In this document: piece by piece, positions 55,492-63,934 of the stretch
How the letters are laid out: each line of letters opens with the position of its first letter
Numbering within the stretch: the first letter of the stretch is position 1
DNA from: Nitrospirota bacterium
GTDB lineage: Bacteria > Nitrospirota > Thermodesulfovibrionia > Thermodesulfovibrionales > UBA6898
Reading direction: 5' to 3'
Assembly: GCA_016235245.1 (NCBI GenBank)
Contig: JACRLO010000006.1
Span: 154,676-218,675, forward strand
Length of the DNA: 64,000 nt
The notes under the pieces: generated by a model
What the model was told of the DNA's origin: nothing
Seen by the model: only the letters and a program-made list of their open reading frames with translations
Database searches by the model: none
Translations under genes and position numbers: made by a program

Positions 55492-56475
55492 TTAAGCTTT
55501 TTCACCGCGTCCCGCCTCTGATCGCTTAAGAAATTCAAGCGCCTTCAGAACGAAGTCGTCGTGAAACTGAAACACGGCACCATGACCTGCGTCGGGATAG
55601 ATGATGAGCTGGCTGTTCGGAAGCCGCCGCGCCAAGTCGCGTGAGTTCGACGTAGGGACCATCCGATCCTGATCCCCGTTGACAACGAGAACTGGCTGTT
55701 TGACCACTGAAAGGTCCGCAGCCTTCTTATGACCCCAGGCGCGCAGAGCCGACAATTGCGCTATAAACGCGCTCACAGATATTTCTTTGTCGCGGTTCTC
55801 CGAGCGTTCCTTTAGCCGCGCCAGAAACGCTTTGCCAGCCTCGATACCGCCAGGTGTGCGCGTGAAGAACAGAAATTGCTTTGCATCCTGGCCCGTAAAG
55901 AAACTCCGCAGCATGTCGTAGAAGGTCACCCCCGCTACGGAACTGATGCCTTCGCCACCCGCTGGGCCTGTTCCCGCGAGAATCATCTTGCGGACGAGTT
56001 GCGGCTCCTTCAGCGCAATTTCTTGCGCAATCATACCGCCCAACGAAAAACCCAGGAGGTCAACCTGCTTGAACCCCATCGCTTTGATGAAGGTAATGGC
56101 ATCGTCGGTCATTTGCTCCATCGAATTCGACGGCGAGCCGCTGGACGCACCGATGCCCCGGTTGTCAAAAGTGATCACATGATGCTTCGTGGCAATACCG
56201 TCCACGATTCGTGGGTCCCAGTTGTCCAACACCGCGGCCAGATGAACGAGGAACACCACTGGTGTGCCGCCATTGCTCTTTCCAAGTTCGCGGTACGCGA
56301 AGTCCACGCCGCCCGCTGAGATGGTTTGCGTCGGCACGTTCTTCCAGGAGTGTCCCATGAGGACGATAGCATTTTCATTATTCATTTGAGCCTCCAACTG
56401 ACTATCTGCCGCATTTGCGGCTCCTACAGTGAATATTGATACCAACAACATTGCCATTACAATTGACCTTTTCAT
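55492..56475 (-). CDS. Alpha/beta hydrolase with signal peptide
   Basis: The 327-residue protein has a signal peptide (MKRSIVMAMLLVSIFTVGAA, cleavage at NAA/NAADS), the oxyanion region, nucleophile elbow 'LLGFSLGGMIAQE', acid in 'NGDQDRMVP' and His in 'YPDAGHGAVFQF'. The family includes esterases and haloperoxidase-like hydrolases. The N-terminal segment MNNENAIVLMGHSWKNVP would itself be a normal cytoplasmic start, so the signal peptide may have been added. A 135-bp part of this gene is repeated at 57454-57588. Confidence 0.82.
   Translation of the reverse strand: MKRSIVMAMLLVSIFTVGAANAADSQLEAQMNNENAIVLMGHSWKNVPTQTISAGGVDFAYRELGKSNGGTPVVFLVHLAAVLDNWDPRIVDGIATKHHVITFDNRGIGASSGSPSNSMEQMTDDAITFIKAMGFKQVDLLGFSLGGMIAQEIALKEPQLVRKMILAGTGPAGGEGISSVAGVTFYDMLRSFFTGQDAKQFLFFTRTPGGIEAGKAFLARLKERSENRDKEISVSAFIAQLSALRAWGHKKAADLSVVKQPVLVVNGDQDRMVPTSNSRDLARRLPNSQLIIYPDAGHGAVFQFHDDFVLKALEFLKRSEAGRGEKA
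55814..55948. repeat. 135-bp direct repeat, copy 1 (within the hydrolase gene)
   Basis: Matches 57454-57588 base for base over most of its length in the same orientation, with about a dozen differences by eye. The pair brackets the ferredoxin fragment and the FMN reductase gene. Confidence 0.75.
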
Positions 56476-56547
56476 TCCATTTTCCCTTTCTCTGGTTAAA
56501 TTGTATATTTTTCAGTTACAAACGCCGGCTTCGATGACAACAATCGT

Positions 56548-56706
56548 TCAGCTTTTCATATTTTTCGCCTGGTCATCCTTTCTCAAATATGCTGTCGGTG
56601 CTGGTATGGATTTGTCGTCCTTCATTTCAATGATCTGGATCGGACATTCGGCCACACAGATTCCGTCGCGTTTGCACTTCTTTTCGTCGATAGTAAAAAG
56701 ACTCAT
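56548..56706 (-). pseudogene. Truncated ferredoxin-domain fragment
   Basis: A strong AGGAGGAAGAGG box precedes the ATG at 56706. The 52 residues begin MSLFTIDEKKCKRDGICVAECPIQIIE, one [4Fe-4S]-type Cys group as in ferredoxin-nitroreductase fusions, then 'DDKSIPAPTA'. In relatives that stretch is followed by a second Cys cluster and a nitroreductase domain. Here it turns into an unrelated 'YLRKDDQAKNMKS' and stops. I read it as the 5' remnant of a larger gene, cut in the same rearrangement that copied the hydrolase fragment. Confidence 0.65.
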
Positions 56707-56746
56707 CCTCTTCCTCCTAATAAAAGTTAAATATTCAGCGTTAACG

Positions 56747-57331
56747 TTATAGAGCGAATTTTCTGCCGAAGGCAAGCGCCTTTTCCCTGACATTGTTCTG
56801 TTTTTTCATCTCTCCGGATTCTCTCGGAGCAAAGGGAACGAGAAGCGAGTCAAAAGGGATGCCTAATAAACCAGCTACTGTTCTGAAGGTGTCATCGATC
56901 AGCTTGAGTCCTGGCTGAATATCGCCGCCCGCAGTCGCGATAACGCCCAGCTTGACATGGGCGAGACTTTGCTCATAGCCGCCCTGGGTGGAATTGAACT
57001 TGATGTGGGAATACATGCGGTCCATGATCGACTTGGTCTGCGCGCTTGGTCCGAAGAAATAGGTCGGTGTTGCGAACACGAGCGCATCAGCTTTCGGCTT
57101 CCGCGCAAGCACCGGCTTCACCTCGTCGTCCACCTGGCACTCGAATTTATCCGACTTCTGGCATCCCATGCAGGCGATGCAACCTCCGAACTTGCTTTTC
57201 AGCTTTGTCACGTCAATCATCTCGACGTCTGCGCCCGCCTCTTTTGCTCCCTCGGCGAACCATGTTGCCACGGTGCTGGTATTGCCGTTCTTGCGCGGAC
57301 TGCTGATCAAAACCATGATCTTCTTTGCCAT
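56747..57331 (-). CDS. NADPH-dependent FMN reductase / iron-sulfur flavoprotein-like
   Basis: The 194-residue flavodoxin-fold protein reads 'IMVLISSPRKNGNTSTVATWF' (FMN phosphate loop), 'GGCIACMGCQKSDKFECQVDDE' (a CxxCxxC-type group, as in iron-sulfur flavoproteins) and 'DALVFATPTYFFGPSAQTKSIMDRM'. It probably reduces quinones or other electrophiles with NAD(P)H. Its context is other redox genes of the same strand. Confidence 0.85.
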   Translation of the reverse strand: MAKKIMVLISSPRKNGNTSTVATWFAEGAKEAGADVEMIDVTKLKSKFGGCIACMGCQKSDKFECQVDDEVKPVLARKPKADALVFATPTYFFGPSAQTKSIMDRMYSHIKFNSTQGGYEQSLAHVKLGVIATAGGDIQPGLKLIDDTFRTVAGLLGIPFDSLLVPFAPRESGEMKKQNNVREKALAFGRKFAL

Positions 57332-57368
57332 TTATCTCCTCCTTGAAGTGAGTTTAACGTATGTTCAG

Positions 57369-57596
57369 CTATTCCCCGAGAAACTGGATGACGTGTTTCA
57401 AGAACCGCTCGGGGTACTGGAATTGGGCCGCGTGGCCCGCAGTGCGCTCTGTCAGCCGAGCCAGAAATGCCTTGCCTGCCTCGATGCCGTTAGGTGTGCG
57501 CGTGAAGAACAGAAATTGCTTTGCATCCTGGCCCGTAAAGAAACCCCGCAGCATATCGTAGAAAGTCACCCCCGCTACGGAACTGATGGGGCGTTC
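57369..57596 (-). pseudogene. Alpha/beta hydrolase fragment (recombinant remnant)
   Basis: The segment reads ISSVAGVTFYDMLRGFFTGQ, then a stretch nearly identical to the hydrolase at 55492-56475, but its end 'AGHAAQFQYPERFLKHVIQF' comes from the C-terminus of a different alpha/beta hydrolase. The catalytic Ser and acid residues are missing. The 135-bp shared part is listed as a repeat. Confidence 0.75.
57454..57588. repeat. 135-bp direct repeat, copy 2
   Basis: Second copy of 55814-55948, same orientation, inside the hydrolase remnant. Confidence 0.75.
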
Positions 57597-57608
57597 ATGG
57601 ATAATGAT

Positions 57609-58610
57609 TCATAGTACCTTGATCACAACCTTTCCTTTGGCACGTCCGCTTTTGACGTAGGCCAATGCATCATCGGTGGATGCGAATGGAAAGACTTTAT
57701 CGATAACCGGCCGTATGGCGCCAGACTCGATAAGCGCTGTAATCTGACGCAACTGGCTTCCACTCGCTTTCATGAAGAGAAATGAATAATTGACACCATG
57801 GCGCTTGGCTTTTCTTCTGATGCCCGCACTCAAAAGCCGCACAACTTGCTTCACGAACCAAGGTGCCTTGATTTCATCCGCAAACTCGGGAACGGGGGGT
57901 CCGGAAATGGAGATGAGTTTTCCGCCGGGTTTTAGTACGCGTAGTGACTTTTCGAGTGTCTTGTTGTCCTGGCTATTCAGAACTACGTCGTAGTCATGCA
58001 GGATGGTTTCAAAATTCTCTTTCTTGTAGTCGATCACTAAATCAGCACCGAGACTCTTCACCAAGTCAATATTTACCGCACTTGTTGTTGTGGCTACGGT
58101 TGCCCCCAGGTGCTTCGCCAGCTGAATAGCAAATGTGCCGACGCCACCGGAACCCGCCTGAATGAAAACTTTTTGCCCTTTCTGCAGGTGCGCTTTTTCG
58201 ACTAAAGCTTGCCAGGCAGTCAGACCAACCAATGGTATGGATGCGGCTTCTTCCATCGAAAGATTTTTGGGTTTTAGCGCTACGTCTTTTTCGCTTACTG
58301 AAATAAATTCGGCAAACGTTCCAACCCTATGGTCTGCCGGCCGCGCATAAACCTCGTCTCCCACCTTGAATTGCCAAACACGCGCGCCGGCTTTAATCAC
58401 AATTCCTGCGACATCGTGGCCTAAAGTTAATGGCGGTTTGTAGGGCAAAATCAGTTTGAATTCGCCGTCCCTGATTTTGGAATCCAAAAGGTTAACACCA
58501 GCAGCGTGAACCTGAATCAATACGTCATCACTTCGCATTTCCGGATCCGGCATTTCGGCGACCTGCAAAGCAACCTTTTTTCCGTAACGCTTGATGCCAA
58601 ACGCCTTCAT
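57609..58610 (-). CDS. Zinc-independent quinone/alkenal oxidoreductase (MDR family)
   Basis: The 333-residue protein has 'VHAAGVNLLDSKIRDG', 'LTLGHDVAGIVIKAG', the NADPH-binding 'VFIQAGSGGVGTFAIQLAKHLGA' and 'VLKPGGKLISISGPP'. It lacks the structural zinc Cys cluster of alcohol dehydrogenases, as quinone reductases do. It overlaps the OYE-like gene by one base (TAATG), so both are co-translated. It probably reduces alpha,beta-unsaturated carbonyls or quinones. Confidence 0.88.
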   Translation of the reverse strand: MKAFGIKRYGKKVALQVAEMPDPEMRSDDVLIQVHAAGVNLLDSKIRDGEFKLILPYKPPLTLGHDVAGIVIKAGARVWQFKVGDEVYARPADHRVGTFAEFISVSEKDVALKPKNLSMEEAASIPLVGLTAWQALVEKAHLQKGQKVFIQAGSGGVGTFAIQLAKHLGATVATTTSAVNIDLVKSLGADLVIDYKKENFETILHDYDVVLNSQDNKTLEKSLRVLKPGGKLISISGPPVPEFADEIKAPWFVKQVVRLLSAGIRRKAKRHGVNYSFLFMKASGSQLRQITALIESGAIRPVIDKVFPFASTDDALAYVKSGRAKGKVVIKVL

Positions 58611-59854
58611 TATTTTCTCCTTGTTCCGCTTTCGTCTGAATTAACCTGCTTTGCTTGCGGTAATTTCCCGTAATAACACTTCAATGGTTTTTCCTCGCTT
58701 ATCACGATGCAGTAGTTACACATGATGCATTTTGATTGGGACTGAGTTCCTTTGCTGAATTTGTTCACGATGTCCGGTTCGACGATAAATGGCCGGCACA
58801 TTGAAACAAAATCCAGGTTCTTATTCTTGATGATATCGTTGATGTCAACCATGTTATTTATTCCGCCGACAACGATCACCGGGATATTTACCGACTTTCT
58901 TATTTCAGATGCTGCATCGAGATTGTATTTCAGAAGAGGCTTTGGTTGTTTCAAGAGCGTCTTGAGGACCGGCTTTGCGATTTTCTTTAAAAATCCGGGA
59001 ATATTTTTGTACTTGAACATATATTCCATTGCTGCGTCGGCAGGCAGCTTTTCTCCGCGCAAGGTGTAGAAACCATCTTCAATAGTCCCGCAGGAAACTT
59101 CAATCGCCGCACAACCGGAGCTTTCCAGCATACGGGCGATCTTAACCGCTTCTTCGATCCTCATTCCGTTTTTTTGTCCGTCGTGAGCATTGATTTTTGC
59201 AAGAATCGGATAATCACCAACGCGCTCTTTGGCTTTCTTAAAAATCTCGCCGACAATTCGGTATTTATTTTCAATTGAGCCGCCCCAGCCATCCTTTCTG
59301 CGGTTTGAGTGAGAGGATAAAAATTCGGACAGCAAATAGCCATGGGCCAGATGAAGCTCTACTCCATCGAAGCCTGCTTTTTTCGCTCTGATAATAGCGG
59401 AAACAAAATTGTTGATGATTTCCTGTATCCCGGATTCAGATAGTTCTCTCGGCATGTCTTCGTTAAAAAACACGTCGCGCAAGGCTGATGGCGCAACAAC
59501 CGGCAAGCCCGTTGACTTAGAGCGTGTTTGCCTGCCGCAATGAGATATCTGCATTATTATCGGCGTGTCGTATTCATGAACGGCGTCAGTTATTTCTCTA
59601 TATGCCGGAATGCTTCTATCGTCGTCGATCATCATCTTGCCAGCCGCGTTGCTTTTTCCATCTGCCTGAACGGATGCATAGCCGGTAATTATTGCTCCGA
59701 CACCTCCTTTCGCTAAACGGATATACAGATTCTTCAGCTTTTCAGTCGGAAAGCCGTTTTCGTCAGCCATTCCTTCGTACGTTGCTGAACGAATAATCCG
59801 GTTTCTTAATTTCACGTCTGTTATCTGTGCTTGCTCAAATACGGCATTTGTCAT
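58610..59854 (-). CDS. NADH:flavin oxidoreductase (Old Yellow Enzyme-like) with C-terminal Cys cluster
   Basis: The 414-residue TIM-barrel enzyme begins 'VKLRNRIIRSATYEGMADENG' and has 'IIMQISHCGRQTRSKSTG' with the flavin-pocket residues, 'GFDGVELHLAHGYLLSEFLS' and 'IPVIVVGGI' with the FMN phosphate site. The C-terminal 'CIMCNYC...KCYYG' resembles the iron-sulfur site of 2,4-dienoyl-CoA reductase relatives. It probably reduces activated C=C bonds. It is the middle gene of a redox operon. Confidence 0.87.
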   Translation of the reverse strand: MTNAVFEQAQITDVKLRNRIIRSATYEGMADENGFPTEKLKNLYIRLAKGGVGAIITGYASVQADGKSNAAGKMMIDDDRSIPAYREITDAVHEYDTPIIMQISHCGRQTRSKSTGLPVVAPSALRDVFFNEDMPRELSESGIQEIINNFVSAIIRAKKAGFDGVELHLAHGYLLSEFLSSHSNRRKDGWGGSIENKYRIVGEIFKKAKERVGDYPILAKINAHDGQKNGMRIEEAVKIARMLESSGCAAIEVSCGTIEDGFYTLRGEKLPADAAMEYMFKYKNIPGFLKKIAKPVLKTLLKQPKPLLKYNLDAASEIRKSVNIPVIVVGGINNMVDINDIIKNKNLDFVSMCRPFIVEPDIVNKFSKGTQSQSKCIMCNYCIVISEEKPLKCYYGKLPQAKQVNSDESGTRRK

Positions 59855-59889
59855 TTTACTTTCCTCTATTTGTCCCGGTTGGGTATGAT

Positions 59890-60480
59890 TTAATTTTTCC
59901 CGATCGAAAATGCCTTGCCAATTCGCTCGCCAATACCGTAGTAAGCAACTTGGCCTGTATCAAAAACGAGCGGCTTAACATTCAGGATATCCGCTATTCC
60001 ATTTTCGTCGAGCACCGACTCTTCAGCCTTGATGTCCATGATCTCGCCGATGAATTGAGTGTGAAGCCCGATCTCCAGCGTGTGGATTACCTTGCACTCG
60101 ATCACCAGAGGGAATTCTTTGATGTACGGAGCATCTACGAGATCGCTTCTAACGGGGGTTAGTTTCGTTACGGCAAATTTGTCGGCATTTCTTCCTGAAG
60201 TCATGCCGACATAATCTACCTCTTTTACCATCGAAGCAGAAGGAATGTTAATGGTATATGCTTTACGTTCTTCTATGCAGCCGTACGTGTAGGTAGCCTT
60301 GCGCAAGGAAATAGTGACGCAGGGAGGTTGTGAGCAGCATATCCCGCCCCACGCAATAGTCATCATATTCGGCTTCCCCTGCGAGTCATAACTTCCGACA
60401 ACCCAAACTGGTGTTGGTATCGCGAGTGTTTTAGCACCCAGCGACTTTTTCATAGCAACCTTAATGCTTTTACTGTTCAT
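59890..60480 (-). CDS. Flavin reductase-like FMN-binding protein
   Basis: The 196-residue protein has the FMN-binding split-barrel pattern '[20 protein letters not shown]' and '[29 protein letters not shown]'. Such proteins supply reduced flavin or act as small oxidoreductases. It is the first gene of the minus-strand operon, divergent from hxlR and facing the shared operator. Confidence 0.85.
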   Translation of the reverse strand: MNSKSIKVAMKKSLGAKTLAIPTPVWVVGSYDSQGKPNMMTIAWGGICCSQPPCVTISLRKATYTYGCIEERKAYTINIPSASMVKEVDYVGMTSGRNADKFAVTKLTPVRSDLVDAPYIKEFPLVIECKVIHTLEIGLHTQFIGEIMDIKAEESVLDENGIADILNVKPLVFDTGQVAYYGIGERIGKAFSIGKN

Positions 60481-60535
60481 ACGATCTCTCCTTAATGTGA
60501 AATTTATGTGGACTTACTATGAAAAATATGTTACT

Positions 60536-60568
60536 ATCATTTTAGTATTAAGTCAATACTAAAATGAT
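60536..60568. promoter_or_regulatory. Perfect 14-bp inverted repeat, predicted HxlR-type operator
   Basis: ATCATTTTAGTATT (60536-60549) and its exact reverse complement (60555-60568) flank a 5-bp spacer. The right arm ends directly before the hxlR ATG (60569), and the flavin reductase gene starts 56 bp to the left. The AGTATT/AATACT core agrees with operators of HxlR-type regulators. Binding would block translation-start and promoter alike. No separate ribosome-binding site for hxlR is visible. Confidence 0.7.
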
Positions 60569-61006
60569 ATGAACTCAAAAAAATCTTCTGCCAATATCTG
60601 TCCGATAGCGCGGACCCTCGCTTTTCTAGGCGATGCCTGGACGATACTGATCCTGCGGGATGCGCATTCCGGGGTTACACGCTTCGATCAGTTTCGGAAA
60701 AGTCTGGGCATTGCACCGACCATGCTGACCAAGCGGCTAGAGATGCTGACGGAGGAGAAATTGCTCGAAAAGCGGCGATACTCGGAACGCCCGCCACGTG
60801 ACGAGTATGTCTTGACCGAGGCTGGTCGCGACTTCTTGCCCGTACTTTTCATGATTGGCGCATGGGGTCGAAAGCATCGGGGGGGGGGCAAGCTGGTGCG
60901 ATTCTTGGATGGTGAGACCGGGACCGACATCAAGCCCGTCGTGATCGATGCCGTGACAGGCGCGGAGATTGGGACGCGTCCTATCCGTATGTTGGAACCA
61001 GAATGA
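60569..61006 (+). CDS. HxlR-family winged-helix transcriptional regulator
   Basis: The 145-residue regulator has the HxlR signature 'CPIARTLAFLGDAWTILILRDAHSG' with an N-terminal Cys, which in related redox sensors is reactive, and 'RLEMLTEEKLLEKRRYSERP'. It is divergent from the redox operon (60480-57609) and very likely represses it in response to electrophiles. The frame contains a run of ten G (60879-60888, Gly-Gly-Gly), where a slipped base would break the protein. Confidence 0.88.
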   Translation: MNSKKSSANICPIARTLAFLGDAWTILILRDAHSGVTRFDQFRKSLGIAPTMLTKRLEMLTEEKLLEKRRYSERPPRDEYVLTEAGRDFLPVLFMIGAWGRKHRGGGKLVRFLDGETGTDIKPVVIDAVTGAEIGTRPIRMLEPE

Positions 61007-61302
61007 GCACGGCGCGGGCGACTTCAGGTCGCTGCAACCGGCTTACCGTAGGATTTATTACCGTTTCGCAAACTCGTCGGGAAGAACAGCAGACACTCAA
61101 GTTGGCTGCGAAGCTCCGCGAGAAAAATGGTTTAGCGCAGCAGCAAATGGCAAAGTTTGTGGGTACCAGTCAGCAGGCGGTCTCGCGGATCATCGGTCGA
61201 GGTTGCATGTTATTGGCGGGGGTGGGCTGCTTATCGTCGGTCTTACTGCGCTGGCTGTACCGCCCTATGTTGCCTTGTTTCTTATCGGCGCGAGTGTCTT
61301 GA
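61003..61302 (+). pseudogene. Degenerate XRE-type helix-turn-helix remnant
   Basis: Codons 25-62 spell 'LKLAAKLREKNGLAQQQMAKFVGTSQQAVSRI', an XRE-like helix-turn-helix. The surroundings have no match, and the following hydrophobic segment (GGGLLIVGLTALAVPPYVALFLIGASV) lies in another frame. It begins by a 4-bp overlap with the hxlR stop. It looks like a decayed gene. 61303-61494 holds nothing I can name. Confidence 0.45.
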
Positions 61303-61494
61303 CCCTCGCAATACTTGCCCGATAGTGATGCCGGATATGAATCCGCTTTCAGACGATCAGGCGTAATGGGCAAATGCAGAGCTGTGGCGTCGATAGAAGA
61401 GATGCGTAGCTTTATGAGCAATAAAATCGAAGGATAAGCCGTTGTCATCTCCGAATTATTTGCAAGGAAACCTCTGCTTCGTTTTTAGCTGAGG

Positions 61495-63027
61495 TTAGTA
61501 CTGCCCCCTGTCCAGCGTCCTGTACTGTATTGCCTCAGATATATGCTGAGATTTTATGTCTTCTGACGCCTCTAAGTCTGCTATCGTACGCGACAGTTTC
61601 AGTATCCGTGAATAGGCCCGTGCAGAAAGGCCCAGTTTCTGCATTGCGGTTTCAAGAAGGTTCACGGCATCAGTGCCGAGCTTGCAGTATTTTTTGATGT
61701 GGCGCGTCTTCATCTGGCCATTGCTGTAGATCTTGTCGCTTTTGAAACGGTCGAGCTGAAGGTTGCGCGTCTGCACGACCCGGTCCCTGATCTTCTCTGA
61801 TGTCTCTCCCACGTAATCAGTTGAGAGTTCCTTGTAGGGCACAGCCGGCACCTCAACATGAATGTCGATCCTGTCAAGAAGCGGGCCTGACATCTTCCGC
61901 CTGTATCGTTGTATCTGGCCGGGGGCGCAGGTGCATGCATGTTTAGGGTCGCTGAGGTACCCGCAGGGACATGGATTCATGGCGCTTACCAGCATGAATG
62001 CTGCCGGATAGGTAATGGATGCCATGGAGCGGGATACGGTAACCTCGCCGTTTTCGATCGGCTGCCTTAAAACCTCAAGTGCGTTTCTCTTGAATTCCGG
62101 CGTTTCATCGAGGAACAGCACGCCGTGATGTGCAAGGCTGACTTCGCCCGGCTTTGGAACCTGGCCGCCGCCGATCAGCGCAACATCGGATATGGTATGG
62201 TGAGGCGCCCGATATGGCCGCGTTGCCAGAAGCGGCTGGCCGTCCCTGAGCAGGCCTGCAACGCTGTGTATGCGGGTTGTTTCGAGTGCCTCGTCAAAGG
62301 TCATCTGCGGAAGAATCGTCGGAAGTCTTTTGGCGAGCATGGTCTTGCCTGAGCCGGGCGGTCCGATAAGAAGAACATTATGGCCGCCTGCTGCCGCAAC
62401 CTCAAGGGCGCGCTTTGCGTGCTCCTGCCCCTTCACCTCTGAAAAATCCTCCTCATAACAGGAGAACTCCTGCATATTGGTGGTAATGTCAGCGGTATAG
62501 GGCAGAAGGCTCTTTTCATTTCGCAGGAAGGCAATCAGGTCAGGAAGGCTCTGGACCCCGATAACCTGAACCCCCGATACTACCGCTGCCTCAGGTGCAT
62601 TTTCCTCAGGAACGATAAGCCCTTTCAGACCAAGGTCCCGGACTTTCAGTGCCATCGAAAGAGAGCCCCTTACCGGTTTGATCCTGCCGTCAAGAGAGAG
62701 TTCACCGGTAAAGACATATCCGCTGACCACCTCAGGTTCGATTAGTCCTTCAGAGGTTATGATGCCGATGGCGATCGGAAGATCAAAGGAAGAACCTTCC
62801 TTTTTCAGGTCTGCAGGTGCAAGGTTAACGGTGATCTGCTTGAGCGGGAAATTGAAGCCGATATTCTTGAGGGCAGCCCTCACCCGGTCACGGCTTTCCT
62901 TTACTGCGGCATCCGGCAGGCCGACCATCGAGAAATGGGGCAGGCCCCGGGAAGAGATATCGACCTCTACCTCAACCGGAAAAGCCTCAATGCCGATGAT
63001 GCTTGCGGAAAGGACCTTTGAGAGCAT
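61495..63027 (-). CDS. ComM/YifB-type Mg-chelatase-like AAA+ protein
   Basis: The 510-residue protein has the ComM layout: an N-terminal Lon-like domain ('[42 protein letters not shown]'), AAA+ with Walker A '[14 protein letters not shown]', Walker B '[11 protein letters not shown]', a four-Cys site ('[17 protein letters not shown]') and a C-terminal helical domain. In naturally competent bacteria ComM drives branch migration of integrating DNA. Together with the broken comF it hints at competence that may be decaying. Confidence 0.93.
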   Translation of the reverse strand: MLSKVLSASIIGIEAFPVEVEVDISSRGLPHFSMVGLPDAAVKESRDRVRAALKNIGFNFPLKQITVNLAPADLKKEGSSFDLPIAIGIITSEGLIEPEVVSGYVFTGELSLDGRIKPVRGSLSMALKVRDLGLKGLIVPEENAPEAAVVSGVQVIGVQSLPDLIAFLRNEKSLLPYTADITTNMQEFSCYEEDFSEVKGQEHAKRALEVAAAGGHNVLLIGPPGSGKTMLAKRLPTILPQMTFDEALETTRIHSVAGLLRDGQPLLATRPYRAPHHTISDVALIGGGQVPKPGEVSLAHHGVLFLDETPEFKRNALEVLRQPIENGEVTVSRSMASITYPAAFMLVSAMNPCPCGYLSDPKHACTCAPGQIQRYRRKMSGPLLDRIDIHVEVPAVPYKELSTDYVGETSEKIRDRVVQTRNLQLDRFKSDKIYSNGQMKTRHIKKYCKLGTDAVNLLETAMQKLGLSARAYSRILKLSRTIADLEASEDIKSQHISEAIQYRTLDRGQY

Positions 63028-63152
63028 GAATTAAAAACCCCTCCAAGATTTTGGGACAGAATAGCATTAACTGAAGACAAAGGCAAGAATGCTTCAAGGG
63101 GCTATCATCAAAAGAAGAGATTACTATTTAGCAATGCAGATTTCATTAGAAT

Positions 63153-63185
63153 GCAAACAAAAGGGGAGACAGTCTGTCTCCCCTT
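63153..63185 (-). terminator. Rho-independent terminator
   Basis: On the minus strand, AAGGGGAGACA (63185-63175), a 3-nt loop and TGTCTCCCCTT (63171-63161) form a perfect 11-bp G+C-rich hairpin, followed by TTGTTT. It lies 40 bp after the stop of the small membrane protein gene at 63226. Confidence 0.85.
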
Positions 63186-63225
63186 CCTCTGTATGGCTGC
63201 TCTGTCTTTTGGTTTCTTTGTTGTC

Positions 63226-63561
63226 TTAATTGCTCTTGGCTGCTGCCTCAGCGGTCTCTTTTGCCGCTACGGGAGACGATATTGCCTCTACCGCATACCC
63301 TATCCCTGTCCCTACGATTGAACCCAACACAACACTCACCGACCCGATGCAGACTATCCCAAGCAATATCCCTACTGCCACTACCATCCTTACGATCACC
63401 GTCGGCTCTACAGGCCCACCCACCAGGTGCCTAAGCACCAGCAGCGTCCCATAGCTCCCAAAGAAAAACCCCGGCAGCACTCCAAAGATCAAAAATGCGA
63501 TCCCCCCAAGTGTTGCTCCGATCTTCGTCCCCATCCTTACCATCTCTTTTCTTGCTTTCAT
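63226..63561 (-). CDS. Small glycine-rich membrane protein (paralog 2)
   Basis: The 111-residue product has two to three hydrophobic segments rich in Gly/Ile/Val ('IGATLGGIAFLIFGVLPGFFFG', 'VVAVGILLGIVCIGSVSVVLGSIVGTGIGYAV') and ends AAKSN. It shares layout, Gly-zipper segments and the last four residues with the upstream gene at 63608-63934, so the two are tandem paralogs. An AAGGAG box precedes the ATG. No function is known to me. Confidence 0.75.
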   Translation of the reverse strand: MKARKEMVRMGTKIGATLGGIAFLIFGVLPGFFFGSYGTLLVLRHLVGGPVEPTVIVRMVVAVGILLGIVCIGSVSVVLGSIVGTGIGYAVEAISSPVAAKETAEAAAKSN

Positions 63562-63607
63562 CTCCGTTCTCCTTTTTCTCGTAGTTTTTTTATCGGTTAT
63601 TGCTGTC

Positions 63608-63934
63608 TTAGTTGCTCTTTGCCTTTGCCTCTACTGCCACTGCCCTGCCTGCCCTTACACTGTCTGCCACATTGCCCAGCAGCCACCCAAGGGATGAGGC
63701 ACCTACCACAAATACCACTCCTGAGAGACATACCCCAAGGATCATCGACCCTGCCACGATCAGTCTTGACACTATGCTCGCCTCAAGGGGCAACCCAAAA
63801 AAGCTGCCGGCTATGTTGATCCCTATCATCCCGCCAATCACTGATCCGGGAAGCAGCCCGATGATTGCAAACAGCATCAGTCCTGCTCCTGCTCCGATGT
63901 ATAATCCCTTTTTTGCCAGTGTGTTGTTTTTCAT
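63608..63934 (-). CDS. Small glycine-rich membrane protein (paralog 1)
   Basis: The 108-residue product reads 'YIGAGAGLMLFAIIGLLPGSVIGGMIGINIAG' and 'LIVAGSMILGVCLSGVVFVVGASSLGWLLGNVADSV', then a polar tail ending AKSN. The GGAGG box lies well placed before the ATG at 63934. It is 46 bp upstream of its paralog; the two are probably one transcript ending at the terminator near 63160. Confidence 0.75.
   Translation of the reverse strand: MKNNTLAKKGLYIGAGAGLMLFAIIGLLPGSVIGGMIGINIAGSFFGLPLEASIVSRLIVAGSMILGVCLSGVVFVVGASSLGWLLGNVADSVRAGRAVAVEAKAKSN

Noticed and set aside
61326..61494. Transposase remnant before comM
   Set aside because: A short leftward peptide has a faint resemblance only; no inverted repeats or catalytic residues are seen.
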